Of a DNA stretch of 64,000 nt, positions 8,770 through 16,924 are shown in pieces. Below the pieces are notes generated by a model. The model saw nothing but the letters and a program-made list of their open reading frames with translations. It ran no database searches and was not told where the DNA came from. The translations under genes were made by a program, and so were the position numbers. Each line of letters begins with the position of its first letter. The first letter of the stretch is position 1. This DNA comes from Acidobacteriota bacterium (lineage in GTDB: Bacteria; Acidobacteriota; Terriglobia; Terriglobales; Acidobacteriaceae). Location of the stretch: assembly GCA_018268775.1 (NCBI GenBank), contig JAFDVV010000038.1:1-64000 (forward strand), read 5' to 3'.

Positions 8770-9945
8770 TTAGTAAACGTCTCGCTGGTAGCGCTTCTGC
8801 TTCTTCATCGCAGCCAGATACTCGGCGGCGTGCTCCAACGTGCCGTTCGACCCCTTGGCGATGGCGTCGAGCAAGGCGTTTTCAACGTCCTTGGCCATTC
8901 GGGTGGCGTCTCCGCAGACGTAGAAGTAGGCGCCGCGCTCCAGCCACTCGAAGACCTCCTTTGCATTCTCCTGAATGCGGTCCTGCACGTACACCTTGTT
9001 ATGCTGGTCGCGGGAGAAAGCGGTGTGGAGGTGAGTGAGCGTTCCGTCCTTCACCATGCCCTCAAGCTGCTGCTGGTAGAGGAAGTCCAGCTTGGAGCGC
9101 TGCTCGCCGAAGAAGAGCCAGTTCGGGCCTTTGGCTCCGTCGGCCTGACGCTCTTCGAGGAAGGCGCGAAAGGGCGCGATTCCCGTTCCCGGGCCAATCA
9201 TGATGACCGGAGCACTCGAGTCCTCGGGCAGACGGAAGTTGTTATTGGAGTGCAGGAAGATCGGCATTTGCGTGCCTTCGTCCGCACGGTCGCCGATGTG
9301 TCCGCTCGCCACCCCTTGGCGATCGCGTCCGTGGGCCTCGTAGCGGATCACGCGCACAGTGGTGTGAACACTGTCGGGGTGCACCTTCTGGCTCGACGAG
9401 ATGGAGTACATGCGCGGCGTAAGGCGCTGCAACACATGAAAGAGCTGCTGCGGATCGGTGATGATGCCGGGAAAGTCGGTCGCCAAGTCGACAAACTCAC
9501 GTCCCCAGCAATACTCTTCGGCGCGGGCGCGGTTGTCCGGCCCGGTAAGCACCTTCAGACCTTCAACTTCGGGGGCCAGCTTGGCGAACTGACCTACGCT
9601 TCCGCGCGAGAGCTTGCCGATTCCGAGGCGTGTCCGCAGCGCCTCTTCCAGAGAGATTTCGACCTTGTAGTGGTCCAGCACGCGCTCGTCGCCCTTGTAG
9701 CCAAGGGCCTTCAGCACATCTTCAACCGCCGCAATGCGGTTCTCCGGGATGATGCCAACGGCGTCTCCGGGGGTGTAGGTCATACCATCTTCCAGGGACA
9801 GCTCAACGTGGCGTGTCTCCTTCTCAGATCCCTCAGCCGTAAGGAGATAGTTGACGTTAACGTTCGAGTGGTACGGATTGTTCCTTGTGTACTTCCTGGC
9901 GTGTTCCGCCCCCGCTTGCGCTTCCTGCTCCAAAACTTCGCTCAT
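8770..9945 (-). CDS. CysJ-type NADPH flavoprotein reductase lacking the flavodoxin domain
   Basis: A 391-residue diflavin-reductase module, corresponding to the FAD/NADPH half of sulfite reductase alpha subunit. Visible motifs are RMYSISSS (FAD), HIGDRADEG, GPGTGIAPFRAFLEER (NADPH), YVCGDATRMAKDVE, and the C-terminal KRYQRDVY ending in the aromatic residue that stacks on FAD. CysJ is about 600 residues because of an N-terminal FMN flavodoxin domain; here only about 30 residues precede the FAD domain, so electrons must leave by another carrier. The ATG at 9945 follows AGAAGA; the 17-residue extension of the longer frame looks non-coding. No sulfite-reductase hemoprotein is in the window. Confidence 0.9.
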   Translation of the reverse strand: MSEVLEQEAQAGAEHARKYTRNNPYHSNVNVNYLLTAEGSEKETRHVELSLEDGMTYTPGDAVGIIPENRIAAVEDVLKALGYKGDERVLDHYKVEISLEEALRTRLGIGKLSRGSVGQFAKLAPEVEGLKVLTGPDNRARAEEYCWGREFVDLATDFPGIITDPQQLFHVLQRLTPRMYSISSSQKVHPDSVHTTVRVIRYEAHGRDRQGVASGHIGDRADEGTQMPIFLHSNNNFRLPEDSSAPVIMIGPGTGIAPFRAFLEERQADGAKGPNWLFFGEQRSKLDFLYQQQLEGMVKDGTLTHLHTAFSRDQHNKVYVQDRIQENAKEVFEWLERGAYFYVCGDATRMAKDVENALLDAIAKGSNGTLEHAAEYLAAMKKQKRYQRDVY

Positions 9946-9976
9946 TCTTCTATGGTAAAACGGCCCGCCGCAAAAT

Positions 9977-10014
9977 GCATTCGCAAATGCGACCAAATTA
10001 GTCCTTTCAGACTA
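9977..10014. promoter_or_regulatory. Two candidate operators upstream of the flavoprotein gene
   Basis: GCATT-CGCA-AATGC (9977-9990) and TAGTC-N6-GACTA (9999-10014) are inverted repeats 32-69 bp upstream of the flavoprotein start. They are plausible regulator sites; no experimental or family match is claimed. Confidence 0.35.
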
Positions 10015-10055
10015 TCGCTGCACGAACTCCCTCATAATGTTGAGGTTGACGTTCG

Positions 10056-10865
10056 CTACACAAACTTCTCAAATCGATCGGCGGTAAGGCGCACGATCTC
10101 ATCGGCGGGGAGCGACCAGAGCGCCTCGTTGAAGATTTCGACCTCGATCGGGCCTCGATACCCAATCTGTTCGACGGCCTCGCGGAGGCGCTTCAGCTCG
10201 ATTACACCGTCTCCCATCATGCCGCGCCCCATCAGCATGTCTGGAGTCGGCACGATCCAGTCCGAGACATGGAAGGCGAATATCCTCTCCCCTGCTCTCT
10301 GTATCTCGGCGTAGACCTGCGGGTCCCACCAGATGTGATACACGTCGACGACCAGGCCGACCTGGCAGGGTTGGAAGTTTGAGGCAATCTCATTCGCCTC
10401 GCCCATGGTGACAACAACGCTACGGTCGGCGGCAAACATGGGATGCAGCGGTTCGATGCCGAGCCTGACTCCACTCTTCGCCGCGTGATCGACCACTGCG
10501 GCGATTCCATCGACGACCATCCGGCGCGCGCCATCAATATCCCTGTCCGGCGCGGGCCCGTTCACCAGCACCAGCAGATCGGTGCCAATAGCTGCCGCCT
10601 CGTCGATGGCACGAAGATTGTCCTCGATGCGGCGCTGACGCTCTTCTTTTGTCGCAGCGGGAAACATGCCCCCGCGACAGAGACTCGACACCTTCAGCCC
10701 GGCATTGCGTATGAGAGCGGCCGCAGCAGCGGGGTTGTCGGTGACGGAGTATCGCCATGGGCCAATCCACTGGACGCCGTGACGGACGCAGGCATCGACA
10801 ACTTCGGCCAGCGTGGCCTTTCCGGCCGTCATCTGATTGAAGCTCAATCTCGATAGCTCAGCCAC
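10056..10865 (-). CDS. Sugar phosphate isomerase/epimerase family protein
   Basis: A 269-residue xylose-isomerase-like TIM barrel. Likely metal ligands are Glu in LGIEPLHPMF (about 151), Asp in LVVDVYHIWWD (about 186), His in FAFHVSDWI (about 213), and Glu in IEVEIFN (about 246). The family interconverts keto sugars or inosose-type compounds. Its GTG start overlaps the stop of the DUF993 gene by one base (TAGTG), so the two are translationally coupled. With the Gfo/Idh/MocA gene it fits a three-step sugar oxidation pathway, but the substrate is not deducible. Confidence 0.85.
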   Translation of the reverse strand: MAELSRLSFNQMTAGKATLAEVVDACVRHGVQWIGPWRYSVTDNPAAAAALIRNAGLKVSSLCRGGMFPAATKEERQRRIEDNLRAIDEAAAIGTDLLVLVNGPAPDRDIDGARRMVVDGIAAVVDHAAKSGVRLGIEPLHPMFAADRSVVVTMGEANEIASNFQPCQVGLVVDVYHIWWDPQVYAEIQRAGERIFAFHVSDWIVPTPDMLMGRGMMGDGVIELKRLREAVEQIGYRGPIEVEIFNEALWSLPADEIVRLTADRFEKFV

Positions 10866-11998
10866 TATCCCTCCACTCCTGCGATTTGAAGCGCCAGCTT
10901 CATGCGGTGCACGGCAAGCTCCGGGTCGGCCAGCAGACGGGCCTTGTCCGCAAGAACAAACAACTGAGACAGATGAACGATGGGCCGCGCGCTTTGTTGC
11001 CCGCCCAGCATGACGAAGTGCCTTTGGTGGCCGTTCAGGTAAGCAAGGAAGACCAGGCCCGTCTTATAGAAGTATGTCGGCGTTTGAAAGATGTGACGCG
11101 ACAGAGATACCGTTGGGGCCAGCAGCTCGTCGTATTTGGCGGTGTCCCCGGCGTCGAGCGCGCGCAGGGCAAGCGAGGCGGCGGGAGCGATGCCGTCGAA
11201 GATGCCCAGCAGAGCGTCGCTGTGGCCTTCCACGTCGCCCCGAATCAACTCCGCGTAGTCGAAGTCGTCGCCCGTATACATCCTGACGCCAGCGGGCAGT
11301 TGCCGGCGCATGACGATCTCCTGCCGCTTGTCGAGCAGGGATATCTTCACTCCATCGACCTTCGCCTGGTTCTCCCGGATGATCTCGACGCAGGTCGCCA
11401 TTGCGTCGGCGACGCCGGCGCATCCCCAGTAGCCTCGCAACTGCGGGTCAAAGGCCTCACCCAGCCAATGCAGAATTGCCGGTTGACGCAGCCCTTGCAA
11501 GATGCGGCCATAGACACGCGCATAGTCTTCAGGCCCTCTGGCGCACTTCACCAGCGCACGGCTCGCCATCAGGATGACGCGGCCTCCTGCGTCTTCGATG
11601 GCCTCGCACTGCTCCTCGTAGGCGGCGATGACCTCGTCTACAGTTGCAGTCTTCGCTGGGTCCAACTGGTCGGTGTTGGCGCCGCAGGCGATGGCCCCGG
11701 TACGTTCACCGGCAGAGACGCGAATCAACTCGCGCGCGCCAGTCCAATCCAGCCCCATGCCGCGCTGCGATGTGTCCATCGCCTCGGCGACGCCGAAGCC
11801 CAGCGACCAGAGGTGACGGCGAAACGCCATCGTCGCCTCCATATCGAGTGTTGTGGGATCGAGAGGATTGACGACAACGTGGGCCGCGGCATAGGCCACA
11901 CGCGAGACCGGTGGCGGTCCCACAACGGCGGGTAATGGCCCTGCCGGGTTCAGGCGATATTCGGTGAGTCCTTCAGGGAGCGGAAGTCGAATCTGCAT
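10865..11998 (-). CDS. DUF993 / dihydrodipicolinate synthase-like protein
   Basis: A 377-residue protein of the DUF993 family, a distant class I aldolase/DHDPS-like TIM barrel of about the same length. Visible landmarks are GFGVAEAMDTSQRG near 75, IACGANTDQL near 105, ILHWLGEAFDPQLRGYWG near 175-192, a Lys in VDGVKISLLDK near 217 as a Schiff-base candidate, and YTGDDFDYAELI near 240. Its neighbours suggest cleavage or dehydration of an oxidised sugar. The frame is open to 12073, but those 25 extra codons translate an interspersed repeat; I take the ATG at 11998, where family-like sequence (MQIRLPLPEG) begins. Confidence 0.85.
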   Translation of the reverse strand: MQIRLPLPEGLTEYRLNPAGPLPAVVGPPPVSRVAYAAAHVVVNPLDPTTLDMEATMAFRRHLWSLGFGVAEAMDTSQRGMGLDWTGARELIRVSAGERTGAIACGANTDQLDPAKTATVDEVIAAYEEQCEAIEDAGGRVILMASRALVKCARGPEDYARVYGRILQGLRQPAILHWLGEAFDPQLRGYWGCAGVADAMATCVEIIRENQAKVDGVKISLLDKRQEIVMRRQLPAGVRMYTGDDFDYAELIRGDVEGHSDALLGIFDGIAPAASLALRALDAGDTAKYDELLAPTVSLSRHIFQTPTYFYKTGLVFLAYLNGHQRHFVMLGGQQSARPIVHLSQLFVLADKARLLADPELAVHRMKLALQIAGVEG

Positions 11999-12041
11999 GT
12001 CTGCCTTTAGCGCTGTGTTTGTGTATGAAGTTGCTCTGACC

Positions 12042-12069
12042 GTCATTCTGAGCAGTCGGCGAGGAATCT
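12042..12069 (+). repeat. Interspersed short repeat, copy B1
   Basis: GTCATTCTG...GAGGAATCT, a diverged copy of the repeat also at 7351, 12105, 62335 and 63077. It forms an inverted pair with the 12105 copy. Confidence 0.8.
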
Positions 12070-12104
12070 CCATATTCGTTTCACCGGCTTAAGATGAACT
12101 ACAG

Positions 12105-12132
12105 GGATTCTTCGCCTACGACTCAGAATGAC
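12105..12132 (-). repeat. Interspersed short repeat, copy B2 (inverted)
   Basis: GGATTCTTCG...CAGAATGAC, inverted relative to the 12042 copy. The pair could fold into one hairpin of about 90 nt between the Gfo/Idh/MocA and DUF993 genes. Confidence 0.8.
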
Positions 12133-12195
12133 GGCAAAGCCGTACTGCCAATATCTGGACAACGAACAAAATCTCGCAGGCGCGAAACTGACCTT

Positions 12196-13344
12196 CTAGT
12201 TCAGCTTTAGTTCAGGCAGATCGACCCAGTGCCGCTCTTTCCACGATTGAAGACCGGCTTCGGCGAGTTGGACGCCCTTTGCCGCTTCGAGGAAGCTGTG
12301 CGGGAACGGGGCATCCTCAAAGACGTGGCGCAAGAACATCTCCCACTGAATCTTGAAGGCGTTCTCTTCGGGAGAGGTCGAGGGAACATTCTGCCATGCC
12401 TCACGAAAGGCGATTGGGTTCGAGATGTCGGGGTTCCACACGGCCTTGGGCGTTGCCACGCGCGGCTGCACCTTGCACTCGCGCAGGCCCGCGACCGCGC
12501 TTCCGCCGGTGCCGTCGACGTGAAACTCCACAAGCTCGTCGCGGTTGACCCGAGTGGCCCATGAGGAGTTGATCTGCACAACGACCCCGCCCTCAAGCTC
12601 AAAGGTCGCGTACGCGGCATCGTCCGCTGTGCAAGGGTACGTCTTTCCGGACTCATCGACGCGCTCGGGGATGGTCGTCCGTGCCGTGCAGCTTACGGAA
12701 TCGATCCTGCCAAAGATGTTTTCAATCACATACTGCCAGTGAGGAAACATGTCGAGAATGATGCCGCCGCCCTCGTCTTTTCTGTAGTTCCACGACGGAC
12801 GCTGCGCCGCGGGTGTTGGCCCCTCGAAGACCCAATAGCCGAACTCGCCGCGTACCGAGAGTATCCGGCCAAGGAGACCGCTGGCGATGACCTGCTTGAG
12901 CTTGAGCAGACCGGGGAGGAACAACTTGTCCTGTACAACACCGTTTTTGATTCTGGCGCGAGCAGCTTCGCGGGCCAGATCCAGGCTCTCGTCCAGCGTC
13001 CCGGCCAGCGGCTTCTCACAATAGATATGTTTGCCTGCCCTGATCGCCGCCCTGACGGCCTCCGCGCGAAGCAGGGTGGACTGCGCGTCGAAGTAGATGA
13101 GATTCGCGTCGTCGGCAAGGCACTCCTGCAGGTTGGTCGACCAGCGCTCGACGCCCCAATCGGCAGCCAGTTTTTCGAGCTTCGCCGCGCTGCGGCCTAC
13201 GAGGACGGGGTCGGGCATAACGACCGACTTGTCCCGCAGCTCCAACCCGCCCTGTCTGCGAATTGCCGCGATGGACCGGGCAAGGTGCTGGTTTGTCCCC
13301 ATGCGTCCCGTGACGCCGTTCATAATGATGCCAACCTTACGCAT
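12196..13344 (-). CDS. Gfo/Idh/MocA family oxidoreductase
   Basis: A 382-residue NAD(P)-dependent sugar or polyol dehydrogenase-like protein. The Rossmann segment VGIIMNGVTGRMG opens the protein, CEKPLAG (the family EKP motif) is near residue 115, and the C-terminal alpha/beta domain includes GGGIILDMFPHWQYV (His as candidate catalytic base) near 205-219. The ATG at 13344 has AGGGAGAC just upstream; the 44-codon upstream extension is discarded. It shares orientation with the DUF993 and isomerase genes, separated by the inverted repeat pair. The GntR gene diverges from it, so it is a likely regulatory target. Confidence 0.87.
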   Translation of the reverse strand: MRKVGIIMNGVTGRMGTNQHLARSIAAIRRQGGLELRDKSVVMPDPVLVGRSAAKLEKLAADWGVERWSTNLQECLADDANLIYFDAQSTLLRAEAVRAAIRAGKHIYCEKPLAGTLDESLDLAREAARARIKNGVVQDKLFLPGLLKLKQVIASGLLGRILSVRGEFGYWVFEGPTPAAQRPSWNYRKDEGGGIILDMFPHWQYVIENIFGRIDSVSCTARTTIPERVDESGKTYPCTADDAAYATFELEGGVVVQINSSWATRVNRDELVEFHVDGTGGSAVAGLRECKVQPRVATPKAVWNPDISNPIAFREAWQNVPSTSPEENAFKIQWEMFLRHVFEDAPFPHSFLEAAKGVQLAEAGLQSWKERHWVDLPELKLN

Positions 13345-13397
13345 CCGCACTGTCTCCCTGAAAGATATGATTTCCACCCAGGCGTGTGGTCGTGCCG

Positions 13398-13424
13398 ATG
13401 GGTCTTCACGTTGCAGAGACCCAT
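13398..13424. promoter_or_regulatory. Perfect 8-bp inverted repeat, candidate operator or leader hairpin
   Basis: ATGGGTCT / AGACCCAT arms with an 11-base spacer lie 54 bp upstream of the oxidoreductase start. It could be an operator or an mRNA leader stem. Confidence 0.45.
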
Positions 13425-13523
13425 GGTTATTCCCACGAAGGGATGATATAGGAATGATCTGCGCCGGAACACTCACGACCCGTGGGCCTAATGGATTGCC
13501 AGCAAAAAAACATTTCCCGGTTT

Positions 13524-13539
13524 GTATATATGGCTATAC
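13524..13539. promoter_or_regulatory. Candidate GntR/HutC-type site
   Basis: GTATA-N6-TATAC inverted repeat between the divergent genes. HutC-subfamily operators are TA-rich GT...AC palindromes; this only loosely resembles that type. Confidence 0.3.
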
Positions 13540-13707
13540 TTTACGTCTGAATAAAGCCAATGAACCGATGAGAACCTGACCGCAACATCCGACCCCGCCA
13601 AATCAGCCCAGGAACAATGGTTGGTGAAACGGCGTATACCTTTAGTAGTTCATTCACAAGAATGCTGTAGACCGGTCCCGCCGTTTGGGCCAGGAGATCA
13701 AAAGACA

Positions 13708-14481
13708 GTGAAAGCCAAGGTTCGACCAGCACCCGATGTTCTTCCGTTGGACAAGAACGGGTTCATCCCGCTCTATTACCAGATACAACGCGTGCTGATG
13801 GACAGAATTCAGTCGGGCAAATTGCTTGAGGGCGACCTGCTGGCCTCGGAAGAAGAGCTCGCGCGCTTGTACCAGGTGAGCAGGATGACGGCGCGGCAGG
13901 CGCTGCACGGCTTGAAGGCGAGCGGCTACGCGCAGAGCCAGAAGGGCCGCGGGACCTTCGTGACGAAACCCAAGCTCGAAAAAAACATTCTGCACCTGCG
14001 CGGTTTTACCGAGGACATGAAGCAGAGGGGCATGGTCCCCAGCTCAAAGCTGCTGGAGCAGTCGGTCATGAAGGCGACGGAAGAACTTGCAGAGACGCTG
14101 CAGATTCAAGTCGACGCTCCGGTCATGAAGCTGCGCCGCCTTCGTCTTGCGGACGGCATCCCCATGGCCATCGAGGACTCAAGCATTCCTCTGCTGCCGT
14201 TTCCGAACCTTGAACGATATAGCTTTGCCAAGCAGTCGCTTTATCACATTCTGCGCGAAAACTACGGGGTGAAGGTGGGCTGGGCCGATGAGATCATCGA
14301 GGCCCTGCCGGCAACGCGCGAAGAGTCGGAATTGCTCACCATTCCCAAACGGGCAAGCGTTCTGTCTATCTCGCGAATCATTATCACGACGGACCAGACC
14401 CCCATCGAGGTAGCATGCTCCCGCTATCGCGGCGATCGATATCGCGCGATGATAAGGGTTCCTACGACGACGATCGAGTAG
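13708..14481 (+). CDS. GntR family regulator with UTRA domain (HutC subfamily)
   Basis: A 257-residue transcription factor. The winged-helix domain (about residues 13-80) shows IPLYYQIQRVLMDRIQSG, EEELARLYQVSRMTARQAL and GRGTFV; the UTRA effector domain (about 95-250) senses small molecules, often phosphosugars. The GTG at 13708 has CAGGAG about 11 bases upstream and begins just before the conserved fold; the 29-codon extension is unlikely. Its place between the oxidoreductase operon and the mannosidase genes suggests it controls this carbohydrate locus, probably responding to a pathway intermediate. Confidence 0.9.
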   Translation: MKAKVRPAPDVLPLDKNGFIPLYYQIQRVLMDRIQSGKLLEGDLLASEEELARLYQVSRMTARQALHGLKASGYAQSQKGRGTFVTKPKLEKNILHLRGFTEDMKQRGMVPSSKLLEQSVMKATEELAETLQIQVDAPVMKLRRLRLADGIPMAIEDSSIPLLPFPNLERYSFAKQSLYHILRENYGVKVGWADEIIEALPATREESELLTIPKRASVLSISRIIITTDQTPIEVACSRYRGDRYRAMIRVPTTTIE

Positions 14482-14493
14482 TGCCGCGCTCCA

Positions 14494-16815
14494 TCATGCA
14501 AGCGTAAGAGACGGCGGGAGCGCGGAGGCGTCCGCGCCAAGCGTAAGGTTTGGATCCGGCCCCATCGTCAGGATGATCCTGCCTCCTTGCGCGATATCGG
14601 AGTGATGGAACCATACCCGTTGCTGGGGCTGTCCATTTAGCGAGAACGACTGCACGTACTGGTGTGCGGGGTCTTTCCGCTCGACGACAATCTCAAGCTG
14701 CTTCCCCTCGCCCAGTTCCACCACCGCGTTCTCAAACAGGGGCGAGCCCAGAACATAGTTGCCGCTGACAGGATCGACGGGGTAGAAGCCCAGCGCGCTC
14801 AGCAAGTACCAGGCTGACATCTGGCCGACGTCTTCGTTGCCCTGCATGCCGTTCGGCTGGTCGGCATACATGGTTTCGAGCAGGCTGCGGACCCGCGCCT
14901 GCGTCTTGTGTGGCGCTCCGGCATAAACATACAGGTACGAGATATGGTGCGAAGGCTCGTTGCCATGCGCGTATTGCCCGACCATGCCGGAGATGTCCGG
15001 CGGCGCGTCTTCAGGAAGATCGGGCGCGGCACTAAAGAGGCCATCCAGCTTCTTGACGAACGCCTCGCGTCCACCGCAGAGCTGGATGAGTCCAGCGGGA
15101 TCGTGCTGGACACCAAAGGTGGTCTGCCAGGCGTTTGACTCGGTATAGTCGCGCCATTTTTTGGAGTGTCCCATGTCGATCGGGCGGAACGGCGTGGTCC
15201 AATTGCCATCCTCCAGCTTCGGACGCATGAACCCTGTCGAAGAATCGTAGTAGTTGCGGTAGTTGGTCGACCGCTTGACGAGCATCGCCGCATCTTCGGC
15301 CTTGCCGAGCTTGCGCGCGACATGCGCGATCGCCCAGTCGTCATAGCAATACTCAAAGGTCTTCGAGACGGACTCCTCTTCCTTGTCTGCGGGGATGTAG
15401 TGCAGTTTGCGGTAGTAGCCGAGGCCACGATAGTCGTCGACCATGGCGCGCTTCATCATCAGTCTGTAGGCTTTCTCGTAGTCGACACCGGTGAAGCCCT
15501 TATTGCACGCCTCGGAGATTACGGCGGCAGAGTGGTAGCCCGTCATGGTGCCTGTCTCGGTCGACATCAACGGCCACACTGGCATGCCTGCCGGACTCTG
15601 CTCGGCCATGCGGACAAGCGTGTTCACCCATTGCGGAACGCGCTCGCGCTCGATCAGCGTGTAGGCGGGGTGCGCCGCGCGGAAGGTGTCCCAGAGCGAG
15701 AAGGTCGAGTAGTGATGCGATCCCTTTTCGAGAGTGTGTATCTCGTTGTCCATGCCGCGGTAGCGGCCGTCGACGTCGTCGAAGAGCGTCGGTCCGAGCG
15801 ACATGTGATACAGCGCAGTGTAGAAGACGCGTTTGTGTGCCGCATTGGCGCTCTGCACACGCACCTTGGAGATCTGCTTGCGCCACGCCTCGCGGACCGA
15901 GATACGAACCTTCTCGAACTCCCAGCCAGGAACCTCGGCCTCAACATTTTTTGCGGCACCTTCCGCGTCGACGCCCGAGATGCCGGTCTTCACGAGGATG
16001 GGCTCATTGGCCCTGGTCTTGAAGTAGAGAACGCACTTCAGGTTCTTGCCCTGGAGATCGGCGGCCGTGGGGGCCGGAACTTCTTTGTCGTCTGAATAAA
16101 AGACGATGCGCTCGGGCCGCTTCGACACCTGCAACGAGAAGTACGCATGGCGGTCTCTTCCCCACGCCGAGGTGCGGCGGCCACCGGCAAGAGCATCGGG
16201 AGCGGTCTGGCGCAGTTCTGACGAAGTGACAGGGCCATCGCCCGCACCATAACCGTGTTGCAGATCGAGGATCAGGTACGCTTTATCGCTCGCCGGAAAT
16301 GTGTAGCGATGGAAGCCCGCGCGCTCGGTAGCCGTAAGCTCGGCGCGGATGTTGTAGTCCTTGAGTAGAACGGAGTAGTAGCCGGGCTCCATGCGTTCAT
16401 CGGCATGGTCGAAGCGCGAGCGATATCCCTGCTCCGGGAAGCGGCGATCTCCGGGGACGAGTTTGGCATCTCCGGTTCCGGCCATCACAAGGAAATCCAG
16501 CAGATCGCCGCAGCCCGTTCCGCTGAGATGTGTGTGACTAAACCCCATGATGGAGTCGTCGGAGATGTGATAGCCCGAACACCAGTCCCACCCATCGTTG
16601 AAGGTGTCGGGACTCAACTGCACCATGCCGAACGGCATCGCTGCGCCGGGAAAACAATGGCCGTGGCCTCCGGTGCCAATGCGCGGGTCGACCCAGCGAA
16701 GCGGGTCTTCCGGTTTGTGACCGCCGATCGCGGCTTGGGCAAATTTGCTCAGCGGAGCGGCGCTCAAAACACAGGCTGCGGACGTGCTCTGTACAAACTT
16801 TCTACGGCTGATCAT
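14494..16815 (-). CDS. GH92 family alpha-mannosidase, Tat-exported
   Basis: A 773-residue GH92 exo-alpha-mannosidase. It starts with a Tat-type signal (MISRRKFVQSTSAACVLSAA) and then a beta-sandwich beginning DPRIGTGGHGHCFPGAAMPFG. The catalytic (alpha/alpha)6 domain carries the hallmark GNEPSHHISYLY near 645, whose Glu is the family's general acid, and MQGNEDVGQMSAWYLLSALGF near 680. GH92 enzymes are calcium-dependent inverting mannosidases acting mostly on alpha-1,2/1,3/1,4/1,6-mannosides. It diverges from the GH125 gene across 109 bp, so the two are probably co-regulated for mannan or N-glycan breakdown. Confidence 0.95.
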   Translation of the reverse strand: MISRRKFVQSTSAACVLSAAPLSKFAQAAIGGHKPEDPLRWVDPRIGTGGHGHCFPGAAMPFGMVQLSPDTFNDGWDWCSGYHISDDSIMGFSHTHLSGTGCGDLLDFLVMAGTGDAKLVPGDRRFPEQGYRSRFDHADERMEPGYYSVLLKDYNIRAELTATERAGFHRYTFPASDKAYLILDLQHGYGAGDGPVTSSELRQTAPDALAGGRRTSAWGRDRHAYFSLQVSKRPERIVFYSDDKEVPAPTAADLQGKNLKCVLYFKTRANEPILVKTGISGVDAEGAAKNVEAEVPGWEFEKVRISVREAWRKQISKVRVQSANAAHKRVFYTALYHMSLGPTLFDDVDGRYRGMDNEIHTLEKGSHHYSTFSLWDTFRAAHPAYTLIERERVPQWVNTLVRMAEQSPAGMPVWPLMSTETGTMTGYHSAAVISEACNKGFTGVDYEKAYRLMMKRAMVDDYRGLGYYRKLHYIPADKEEESVSKTFEYCYDDWAIAHVARKLGKAEDAAMLVKRSTNYRNYYDSSTGFMRPKLEDGNWTTPFRPIDMGHSKKWRDYTESNAWQTTFGVQHDPAGLIQLCGGREAFVKKLDGLFSAAPDLPEDAPPDISGMVGQYAHGNEPSHHISYLYVYAGAPHKTQARVRSLLETMYADQPNGMQGNEDVGQMSAWYLLSALGFYPVDPVSGNYVLGSPLFENAVVELGEGKQLEIVVERKDPAHQYVQSFSLNGQPQQRVWFHHSDIAQGGRIILTMGPDPNLTLGADASALPPSLTLA

Positions 16816-16924
16816 GCTGACTCCATCGATTTCGAGTACGGCGCGTCGTTATTTCGCGCACTTGTGCGAAGACCATTCTCCGGCAATCGATCACCCGCAG
16901 GCAACTGTGGCAGAATGACACAGC
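16816..16924. promoter_or_regulatory. Bidirectional GH92/GH125 promoter with palindrome
   Basis: A compact 109-bp divergent region. CGCAC-TT-GTGCG (16857-16868) is a perfect inverted repeat roughly mid-way and is the best candidate for a shared operator. Confidence 0.45.

Larger units (their letters stand above)
13345..13707. other. Divergent promoter region, oxidoreductase / GntR
   Basis: This 363-bp gene-free stretch between divergent genes must hold both promoters. It contains an inverted repeat at 13398-13424, a GTATA-N6-TATAC element at 13524-13539, and a GTATAC hexamer at 13634-13639. An open frame covers 13345-13476 but lacks a ribosome-binding site and family-like sequence. Confidence 0.6.

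Noticed and set aside
8830-10314. 494-codon plus-strand open frame opposite the flavoprotein and isomerase genes
   Set aside because: It is antisense to two clear genes with strong family motifs; its translation is Val/Arg/His-rich without domains. Long antisense frames are expected in GC-rich DNA.
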